A DNA stretch of 12,477 nucleotides from Paracoccaceae bacterium (lineage in GTDB: Bacteria > Pseudomonadota > Alphaproteobacteria > Rhodobacterales > Rhodobacteraceae): the NCBI GenBank assembly GCA_015487335.1, contig WFPZ01000304.1:1-12477 (forward strand), written 5' to 3'. The number at the start of each line of letters is the position of its first letter. Positions within the stretch are counted from its first letter, which is position 1. A model generated the notes under the pieces. It saw only the letters and a program-made list of their open reading frames with translations, was not told the origin of the DNA and did not search any database. The translations under genes were made by a program, and so were the position numbers. Shown here piece by piece: positions 1-5,321 of this stretch.

Positions 1-197
1 CCGGCACCGCGCGCGTCACCCTGGGCGAGGAGGTGCGGCTGGTGTCGGAAAACGAGTCCGTCTACATCCCGCTGGGCACGAAGCACCGGCTGGAAAACCC
101 CGGCAAGTTGCCGATGTATCTCATCGAGGTGCAAACGGGCAGCTACCTGGGAGAGGACGACATCCACCGCTACGAGGACATCTACGACCGGCAGTAA
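1..197 (+). CDS. manC: Mannose-1-phosphate guanylyltransferase / mannose-6-phosphate isomerase, C-terminal end (partial)
   Basis: This is the last 64 residues of a type II phosphomannose isomerase / GDP-mannose pyrophosphorylase. The reading frame enters at base 3 and stops at TAA 195-197. The cupin half is clear: VYIPLGTKHRLENPG carries a cupin histidine, followed by MYLIEVQTGSYLGEDDIHR and the typical terminal RYEDIYDR. In this family the isomerase cupin sits at the C-terminus of a protein usually about 470 residues long, so roughly 85% of the gene lies to the left. The enzyme makes mannose-6-phosphate and GDP-mannose in the cytoplasm for polysaccharide or O-antigen synthesis. The next gene is convergent, 32 bp away. 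The gap holds GC-rich dyads (GGCCCGCGGGCC at 206-217) that could end transcription, but no T-run follows. The family is sure; manC versus algA naming is not. Confidence 0.93.
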   Translation, partial: GTARVTLGEEVRLVSENESVYIPLGTKHRLENPGKLPMYLIEVQTGSYLGEDDIHRYEDIYDRQ

Positions 198-229
198 GAG
201 CCGCAGGCCCGCGGGCCCTTTCGGCCGTC

Positions 230-982
230 TCAGCCGTCCAGAAAGGCCCGCACCGCCGCCTCGAATTCGCGCGGCTTCTCGGCGTGCAGCCAGTGCCCGG
301 CGCCGGGGATCTTCGCGAAGCGGGCGGCGGGAAAGAGGCGCTTGATTTCGCTGCGGTGTTCCGGGCGTACATAGCTGCTTTCGGCTCCGGTCAGAAACAG
401 TGCCGGGCCTCCGAAACGCCCCTCCACCGGGGGAAAGCCGGTGATGCGCTCCATCTCGGCGGCGAGAACATCCAGGTTCAGCCGCCATTTGCGCCCGCCG
501 ACATCGAGCGATTGCAGCAGGAAGGCGCGCAGCGCGTCATCCTCGAGGGCCAGCTGCGCGGCCGCGTCGGCGCGCCGTTCCACCCGCGAAAGATCGACCC
601 GCCGCATCGCATCTATCAGATGAGCCTGCGTATGTCCGTAAGCGGTGGGCGCAATATCGGCGACCACCAGCCGGCCCACCGCCTGCGGCCGTTGCAATGC
701 CAGAACCATCGCCGCCTTGCCGCCCATGGAATGGCCCAGCACATCCATCCGCCCTCCGTGGGCCTCGATCACCTCGGCCAGGTCTCGGGCCATGTCCTCG
801 TAGCCGTGGGTGGGAAACCAGGGGCTTTCCCCGTGGTTGCGCATGTCCACCGCCACCACCTGGCGGGCATCGGACAGCCGCCGGGCGATCACGCCCCAGT
901 TGCGGGCCGAGCCGAACAGCCCGTGGGCGATCAGAAGCGGTGCCTTTTCGGTGGGTTTTCCGGTAACGATCGTATTCAGCAT
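230..982 (-). CDS. Alpha/beta-fold hydrolase, YbfF/ABHD11-like esterase
   Basis: A complete 250-residue single-domain alpha/beta hydrolase. An oxyanion-hole HGLFG lies at residues 20-24, an AVDMRNHGESP strand-turn at 44-54, the nucleophile elbow GHSMGG at 83-88 (Ser85), a DIAPTAY motif at 109-115 and the catalytic histidine in GAGHWLH (His230). The DIAP motif and overall length match the YbfF/ABHD11 esterase group, where the aspartate after the nucleophile strand is a likely triad acid (Asp109 here). There is no signal peptide, so it is cytoplasmic, with short acyl or thioester substrates expected from the family. The true substrate cannot be read from sequence. The start ATG at 982 has a good ribosome-binding site, AGAGGTG at 987-993. 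A nested inverted repeat abuts that site (992-1037). The gene is divergent from the small membrane protein and convergent with manC. Confidence 0.9.
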   Translation of the reverse strand: MLNTIVTGKPTEKAPLLIAHGLFGSARNWGVIARRLSDARQVVAVDMRNHGESPWFPTHGYEDMARDLAEVIEAHGGRMDVLGHSMGGKAAMVLALQRPQAVGRLVVADIAPTAYGHTQAHLIDAMRRVDLSRVERRADAAAQLALEDDALRAFLLQSLDVGGRKWRLNLDVLAAEMERITGFPPVEGRFGGPALFLTGAESSYVRPEHRSEIKRLFPAARFAKIPGAGHWLHAEKPREFEAAVRAFLDG

Positions 983-991
983 GAGGCACCT

Positions 992-1037
992 CTAGCGCGA
1001 AGTCACGCCACTGGCCAGAGCCCGCCAGCTGCGCTAG
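992..1037 (-). repeat. Nested inverted repeat touching the hydrolase ribosome-binding site
   Basis: The outer arms CTAGCGC (992-998) and GCGCTAG (1031-1037) are perfect complements. Between them lie perfect inner arms CTGGC (1011-1015) and GCCAG (1024-1028) around an 8-nt loop. In the hydrolase transcript (minus strand) the 3' outer arm ends two bases inside the AGAGGTG ribosome-binding site, so the hairpin could affect translation. It could equally be a DNA operator for the divergent pair. The outer arms are separated by a long asymmetric internal loop, so stability is uncertain. Confidence 0.4.
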
Positions 1038-1073
1038 ACAGTGGGTGTCACATACAAACAAATCGATTGCTCA

Positions 1074-1436
1074 ATGACTTACGAGGAAAAGGCAGAATAC
1101 CTCGCGGATCTGCTGCACCGCAAGATGGGGGTCGGGGGCAGAGGGCTGGAGGCGCGGCTGCGCCGGGCCCGGCGCCGGCTGCCCCGCCGCATCCGCCGCG
1201 AGGCCGAACTGTTTGCCGAGGCGGCCCGGCTGCAGGCCAACCCCCGGCTGGCCCGGATGACCGATCCCGAGCGTCTGGATGCCGCCTTCCGGGCGGTCGA
1301 ATCCTATCTCGACGGGCTCGACAGGTGGCAGCGCCGCAAGGACGCCGCCCTGGCCCTGCTGAGCGTCAATGCCTTCAACCTGCTGGTGCTGGCGGTGCTG
1401 CTTGTCGCCTTCCTGCGCTGGCGCGGCCTGCTGTGA
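1074..1436 (+). CDS. Hypothetical protein with C-terminal transmembrane helix, 120 aa
   Basis: I do not recognise a named family. The N-terminal ~90 residues are soluble and strongly basic, with arginine-rich stretches around 28-42 (RLRRARRRLPRRIRR), and look helical. A hydrophobic segment at about residues 92-114 (ALLSVNAFNLLVLAVLLVAF) is followed by WRGLL, giving a single-pass tail-anchored-like layout with the basic part probably cytoplasmic. I chose ATG 1074 (MTYEEKAEYL) because the product begins naturally there. An in-frame GTG at 1041 would add 11 residues but overlaps no better ribosome-binding site. Neither start has a strong one. Codon use is high-GC like the neighbours, which supports a real gene. 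It is divergent from the hydrolase and convergent with glyA 15 bp away. Confidence 0.72.
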   Translation: MTYEEKAEYLADLLHRKMGVGGRGLEARLRRARRRLPRRIRREAELFAEAARLQANPRLARMTDPERLDAAFRAVESYLDGLDRWQRRKDAALALLSVNAFNLLVLAVLLVAFLRWRGLL

Positions 1437-1460
1437 GGCGCAAGGCGCGGCCTATGCCTC
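1435..1460. terminator. Candidate bidirectional stem-loop between the small membrane protein and glyA
   Basis: Outer arms GAGGC (1435-1439) and GCCTC (1456-1460) enclose inner arms AGGC (1443-1446) and GCCT (1450-1453) with a 3-nt loop. The element spans the 3' ends of two convergent genes, overlapping the stop codon of each, which is where a shared terminator is expected. No T-run follows on either strand, so the call rests on symmetry and location only. Confidence 0.3.
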
Positions 1461-2744
1461 GGGGTAGATCGGGAAGCGTGCGCACAGGGCCTGCACCTTC
1501 GCCTTGACCGCGGCCTCGACCTCGGCATTGCCGTCGGCGCCATTGGCCGCCAGCCCGTCCACCACCTCGACGATCCAGTCGGCGATCTGCCGGAACTCGG
1601 CCTCGCCGAAGCCGCGGGTGGTGCCGGCCGGAGAGCCCAGCCGCACGCCCGAGGTGACGGTGGGCTTTTCCGGGTCGAAGGGGATGCCGTTCTTGTTGCA
1701 GGTGATGTTTGCACGCCCGAGAGCGGCCTCGGTGGCATTGCCCTTCACCCCCTTGGGGCGCAGATCCACCAGCACCACATGGGTGTCGGTGCCCCCCGTC
1801 ACGATATCCAGCCCGCCCTTCATCAGCTGGTCCGCCAGGGCCTGGGCGTTCTTCACCACCTGCGCCGCATAGTCGCGGAATTCCGGGCGCAGCGCCTCGC
1901 CGAAGGCCACCGCCTTGGCGGCGATCACATGCATCAGGGGGCCGCCCTGAATGCCGGGGAAGATGGCCGAATTCACCTTCTTGGCGATGGTTTCGTCATT
2001 GGTCAGGATCATCCCGCCGCGCGGGCCGCGCAAGGTCTTGTGGGTGGTGGTGGTGGCCACATGGGCATGCGGAAACGGCGAGGGGTGCTGGCCGCCGGCC
2101 ACCAGCCCGGCGAAATGGGCCATGTCCACCAGAAGGTAGGCCCCCACGCTGTCGGCGATCTCGCGGAAGCGGGCGAAGTCGATTCGGCGCGGAATGGCCG
2201 AGCCGCCGGCGATGATCAGCTTCGGCCGGTGTTCCAGCGCCAGGGCGGCGGCCTGATCGTAGTCGATCAGGTTGTCCTGCTTGCGCACCCCGTATTGCAC
2301 CGCGTTGAACCACTTGCCCGACTGGTTGGGCGGCGCGCCATGGGTCAGATGACCGCCCGAGGCGAGATTCATGCCCAGGATCGTGTCGCCGGGCTTGAGC
2401 AGCGCAGTGAACACGCCCTGGTTGGCCTGGCTGCCGGAATGGGGCTGGACGTTGACGTACTCGCAGCCGAACAGCGCCCTGGCTCGCTCGATCGCCAGGT
2501 TCTCCGCGATATCCACATATTCGCAGCCGCCGTAGTAGCGCCGGCCCGGATAGCCCTCGGCATACTTGTTGGTCATCACCGAGCCCTGGGCCTGCATGAC
2601 CGCCCGGCTGACGATGTTTTCCGAGGCGATCAGCTCGATCTCGCTGTTCTGGCGTTCAAGCTCCTTCTCGATCGCGCCGAACAGATCGGGGTCGCGGCTG
2701 GACAGGGGCTCGGTGAAAAATCCGGCATCAGGGGCTGCAGTCAT
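1452..2744 (-). CDS. glyA: Serine hydroxymethyltransferase
   Basis: A complete 430-residue PLP enzyme of normal family length. It interconverts serine + tetrahydrofolate with glycine + 5,10-methylenetetrahydrofolate in the cytosol and is the main source of one-carbon units. Visible landmarks are IELIASENIVS (36-46), the YAEGYPGRRYYGG substrate region (61-73), PHSGSQAN (101-108), LLVDMAHFAGLVAGG with Asp207 and His210 at the cofactor, TTTTHKTLRGPRGG with the Schiff-base lysine Lys236, and TSGVRLGSPAGTTRGF with the carboxylate-binding Arg368. The start ATG at 2744 has GAGG at 2750-2753, five bases upstream. It is divergent from nadK across a 183-bp gap holding dyads, so the two may share control. 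No key residue is missing. Confidence 0.98.
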   Translation of the reverse strand: MTAAPDAGFFTEPLSSRDPDLFGAIEKELERQNSEIELIASENIVSRAVMQAQGSVMTNKYAEGYPGRRYYGGCEYVDIAENLAIERARALFGCEYVNVQPHSGSQANQGVFTALLKPGDTILGMNLASGGHLTHGAPPNQSGKWFNAVQYGVRKQDNLIDYDQAAALALEHRPKLIIAGGSAIPRRIDFARFREIADSVGAYLLVDMAHFAGLVAGGQHPSPFPHAHVATTTTHKTLRGPRGGMILTNDETIAKKVNSAIFPGIQGGPLMHVIAAKAVAFGEALRPEFRDYAAQVVKNAQALADQLMKGGLDIVTGGTDTHVVLVDLRPKGVKGNATEAALGRANITCNKNGIPFDPEKPTVTSGVRLGSPAGTTRGFGEAEFRQIADWIVEVVDGLAANGADGNAEVEAAVKAKVQALCARFPIYPEA

Positions 2745-2780
2745 CTTGGCCTCGCATGGTTTGGGGTCGCGCGGTGTTTA

Positions 2781-2795
2781 GCCGGAATTCCCGGC
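2781..2795. repeat. Short hairpin in the glyA/nadK intergenic region
   Basis: GCCGG (2781-2785) and CCGGC (2791-2795) are perfect arms around AATTC, 37 bp upstream of the glyA start. It could be a protein-binding dyad or a leader hairpin of glyA. Short GC-rich dyads arise easily by chance at this base composition. Confidence 0.25.
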
Positions 2796-2826
2796 GTGAA
2801 AAACTGGGAAAACGACGCGGCAGGGA

Positions 2827-2874
2827 GGAATCGCGCCCAAGGGGGCAAAAGCCCTGAAATAGCGGCGTGATTCC
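2827..2874 (+). promoter_or_regulatory. Nested stem-loop upstream of nadK (possible leader RNA structure)
   Basis: GGAATCGCGCC (2827-2837) pairs along all 11 positions with GGCGTGATTCC (2864-2874), counting one G-U pair (2833 with 2868). Inside lies a second hairpin, GGGC (2843-2846), AAAA loop, GCCC (2851-2854). On the plus strand the mixed pair is G-U and allowed, while on the minus strand it becomes C-A. The structure therefore fits a plus-strand RNA, the leader of nadK 53 nt downstream, better than the glyA leader. I do not match it to a known riboswitch class. Confidence 0.4.
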
Positions 2875-2927
2875 CGGGCCATGGTTTGTTATCGCTGTGG
2901 ATGGTGCTTGATCGGGGAAGGGCCGCA

Positions 2928-3695
2928 ATGGCGCAGGACAGGAAAATCGCATTCGTGGCAAGCGAGGTGCCGCAGGCGCAGGAGGCGCTCAAGCGGCTCG
3001 AGGCGCGCCATGGCAACGTGCCGCTGGAAGAGGCCGACGTGATCGTGGCGCTGGGCGGCGACGGGTTCATGCTGCAGACGCTGCACAGCACCATGCATCT
3101 GGATACGCCCGTCTATGGCATGAACTGCGGCACCATCGGCTTTCTGATGAACGAGTTTCACGAGGACGATCTGCTGGAGCGCCTCGAGGAGGCCGAGGAA
3201 GAGAAGATCAACCCGCTGTCCATGGTGGCCGAATGCGCCGATGGCTCGATTCACCGGGCGCTGGCGATCAACGAGGTTTCGCTGCTGCGCGCCGGTCCTC
3301 AGGCGGCCAAGCTGCGAATCACCGTGGACGGCAAGCTGCGCATGGCCGAGCTGGTCTGCGACGGGGCGCTGGTATGCACGCCGGCCGGTTCCACCGCCTA
3401 CAACCTTTCCGCCCACGGGCCGATCCTGCCGATCGGCTCGGACGTGCTGGCGCTGACGGCCATGGCCGCCTTCCGGCCGCGGCGCTGGCGCGGGGCGCTG
3501 CTTCCGAAGACGGCGGTGGTGCGCTTCGACGTGCTGGAATTCCGCAAGCGCCCGGTGATGGCCGATGCCGACAGCCGCTCGGTGCGCGATGTGGTCTGGG
3601 TGGAAATTCGCAGCGAGCCGAAGGTCACCCACCGCATCCTGTTCGACCCCGGCCACGGGCTGGAAGAGCGGCTGACCGCAGAGCAGTTCGTGTAG
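2928..3695 (+). CDS. nadK: NAD kinase
   Basis: A complete 255-residue ATP-NAD kinase, which phosphorylates NAD+ to NADP+ in the cytosol. Seen in the sequence: the family signature GGDG at 43-46 in VIVALGGDGFMLQTLH, NCGTIGFLMNEF (66-77), the NE pair at 115-116 in AINEVSLLR, and the substrate-binding block DGALVCTPAGSTAYN (145-159). The length is typical of the compact alphaproteobacterial form. ATG 2928 is preferred over an in-frame TTG at 2886 because GGGGAAGG sits just upstream at good spacing and MAQDRKIAFVAS begins the first beta strand normally. A nested stem-loop lies 53 bp upstream. It is convergent with the regulator 25 bp away. Its product NADP+ is the cofactor of MaeB in the same window. 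Confidence 0.96.
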   Translation: MAQDRKIAFVASEVPQAQEALKRLEARHGNVPLEEADVIVALGGDGFMLQTLHSTMHLDTPVYGMNCGTIGFLMNEFHEDDLLERLEEAEEEKINPLSMVAECADGSIHRALAINEVSLLRAGPQAAKLRITVDGKLRMAELVCDGALVCTPAGSTAYNLSAHGPILPIGSDVLALTAMAAFRPRRWRGALLPKTAVVRFDVLEFRKRPVMADADSRSVRDVVWVEIRSEPKVTHRILFDPGHGLEERLTAEQFV

Positions 3696-3720
3696 CGGCG
3701 CCCGCGTCGGGGCCCTGAGT

Positions 3721-5064
3721 CTAGTCTTTCTTCCAGGCGTCCAGCCTGCGGTAGAGCGTCGAGGGCGAGACGCCGAGAATGCGAGCCGCCCTGGTTACCG
3801 AGCCTTTGGTGCGCTCGATGGTGGCCTCGATCACGAAACGCTCCACCTCGGCCAGGGTCTTGCCCTGCAGCAGCTGGTTCAGGTCCGCGGCAGCGCCGCC
3901 GGGGCCACCCGATTCGCTGGCCAGAAGATCGCCCGGCAGCATGTCGCGGGTCACGGCCTCGGCATCGTGCAGCACGATGATATGCTGCATCACGTTCATC
4001 AGCTGACGCAGGTTTCCCGGCCAGGAAAAGTTGTTGAACAGGTTGGCAACCTCGGGGGACAGCCGCTTGAAACGGCGCTTCTCGGCGGCGCCGAATTCCT
4101 GCAGCAGCGCCTCGGCGATTTCCACCGCGTCATTGCCACGTTCGCGCAGCGGCGGCATGTGGATGCCGATGACGTTCAGCCGGTAGAACAGATCCTCGCG
4201 GAACCGCCCGGCCCTGGCCTCCTGGCGCGGGTCCCGCGTCGTGGCGCAGATGATCCGCACATCCACGGAACGCGGTGCAGAAGCGCCTGGCGGAGTGATC
4301 GCGGAGGTTTCGACGAAACGCAGCAGGCGTGACTGCAGCTTCATGGGCAGCTCGCAGACGTTGTCGAGAAACAGGGTGCCGCCGTTGGCCAAAAGAACCG
4401 CTCCCGGGCTGCCGCCGGTGCCATCCCTGCCGGGGGGGCGGCCGAACAGCTCTGCCTCCAGGGCTTCCGTCGTATCCGAGACGCAGTTCACCGTGACGAA
4501 CCGCCCGCGCCGGCCCGAGTGTTCATGGATCATGCGGGCGCAAAGGCTCTTGCCGGTGGAGATCTCCCCGGTGATGAATACTCGCGCGGCCGAGCCGGCC
4601 AGAGAACGGACCTTCTTTTCCACCTCGCGGATCTGGCGGCTGGAGCCGAACAGGAAATGCCCCGATTCCATCACCGCGCCGAGAGAGGGCGCGTTGCGCA
4701 GCCGGTGAATTGCAACCGCCCGTTTCACCGCTTCCAGCAGAAGCCTGTCCTCGACCGGCACGATGAGAAACTCGAACGCACCGGCGCGCACCGCCTCGAC
4801 CGCGAGCGGAACCGAGACATCGGGCGAAAGCGCGATGACCGTCGGCCTGGAGGGATGTTCGACAAGGGTCTTGAGAAAGGCCACGCCGTCGGCATCGGGC
4901 AGGCGCAGATCAAGCAGGACCACCTCCGGCCCCGTCTTGTGAAACCTTGCCTGACCTTCCGCCGCGGTTCCGGCGGCGATGACGGCATGGCCGCCGTCGC
5001 GCAGGACTTGCTTCAACCGTTCCCGGGTGCCGGGCAACGGCTCTATCACGAGCAGGGGCTTCAA
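3721..5064 (-). CDS. NtrC-family response regulator with degenerate receiver and ATPase motifs
   Basis: A 447-residue protein with the three NtrC-type parts: receiver (about 1-118), AAA+ domain (about 135-370) and Fis-type helix-turn-helix (about 404-447, SVTRAARILGVSPSTLYRRL). It should be a cytoplasmic DNA-binding regulator. Oddities are clear. The receiver keeps phospho-acceptor Asp52 (VVLLDLRLP), but the usual acidic pair is Glu8-Pro9 and the usual lysine before the last Pro is Val102. The AAA+ part keeps Walker A (GEISTGKS, 166-173) and sensor/arginine region FREDLFYRLN. After ELFG (205-208) the GAFTGA loop is absent, and Walker B reads LFLDN with Asn235 where Glu is normal. It may regulate without sigma-54, as an NtrC lacking GAFTGA does in Rhodobacter capsulatus. 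The start is TTG 5064; no ATG or GTG precedes the receiver after the in-frame stop. No partner kinase is nearby. Confidence 0.9.
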   Translation of the reverse strand: MKPLLVIEPLPGTRERLKQVLRDGGHAVIAAGTAAEGQARFHKTGPEVVLLDLRLPDADGVAFLKTLVEHPSRPTVIALSPDVSVPLAVEAVRAGAFEFLIVPVEDRLLLEAVKRAVAIHRLRNAPSLGAVMESGHFLFGSSRQIREVEKKVRSLAGSAARVFITGEISTGKSLCARMIHEHSGRRGRFVTVNCVSDTTEALEAELFGRPPGRDGTGGSPGAVLLANGGTLFLDNVCELPMKLQSRLLRFVETSAITPPGASAPRSVDVRIICATTRDPRQEARAGRFREDLFYRLNVIGIHMPPLRERGNDAVEIAEALLQEFGAAEKRRFKRLSPEVANLFNNFSWPGNLRQLMNVMQHIIVLHDAEAVTRDMLPGDLLASESGGPGGAAADLNQLLQGKTLAEVERFVIEATIERTKGSVTRAARILGVSPSTLYRRLDAWKKD

Positions 5065-5321
5065 GGTCAGACCCCGCGACTGCGGCGGCGGAAGGCTCCG
5101 GGCGGCTCGGGCCGTCCGGAATCAACCCTCAGGGGATTGCGACATCTCCGGTTCGCGGAGCGGCCCCGCCCATCTTCTTCCGGTATGGAGACAACCAAAT
5201 GCCGCAAGTTCACCACCGACAACAACCACTGGGTTACTTGTCGGTCTTACGCATTTGATTTGGTTGGGCAAGTCTATGCGGCTGATTTTACTAGATTCGT
5301 TTGCATTTTGAGAATCCCGTT
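5065..5321. other. AT-rich intergenic region between prpE and the regulator
   Basis: A 257-bp gap between two minus-strand genes. Its right half (about 5195-5321) is clearly richer in A and T than the rest of the window. It holds a strong hairpin (5215-5245) and a minus-strand TAAAAT (5285-5290) resembling a -10 box, with no convincing -35. I infer it carries the end of the prpE transcript and the promoter and leader of the regulator. A 51-codon open frame on the plus strand (5185-5340) lacks a ribosome-binding site and is not called. Confidence 0.6.
5215..5245 (-). promoter_or_regulatory. Strong hairpin upstream of the regulator
   Basis: Perfect 8-bp arms ACCGACAA (5215-5222) and TTGTCGGT (5238-5245) enclose a second 4-bp stem AACC (5224-5227) / GGTT (5232-5235) with a 4-nt loop, giving 12 base pairs with a small 1x2 internal loop. 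No T-run follows on either strand, so it is not a classic intrinsic terminator. It lies 77 bp beyond the prpE stop and 151 bp before the regulator start. It could be an RNA processing or end-protecting structure, a leader element or an operator. Confidence 0.5.

Noticed and set aside
206..226. GGCCCGCGGGCC and nearby GGCC repeats as the manC terminator
   Set aside because: Short self-complementary GC runs with a loop too small for a stable hairpin and no T-run; left as a remark in the manC entry.
3696..3720. A GC-rich dyad (CCCGCGTCGGG) between nadK and the regulator as terminator
   Set aside because: The stem is only four base pairs with no T-run, which is not distinguishable from background.
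5195..5220. A minus-strand GG-N10-GC arrangement (CGG...TTGCG) resembling a sigma-54 promoter before the regulator
   Set aside because: Beyond the GG the -24 element matches poorly, and GG-N10-GC occurs often by chance at this base composition.
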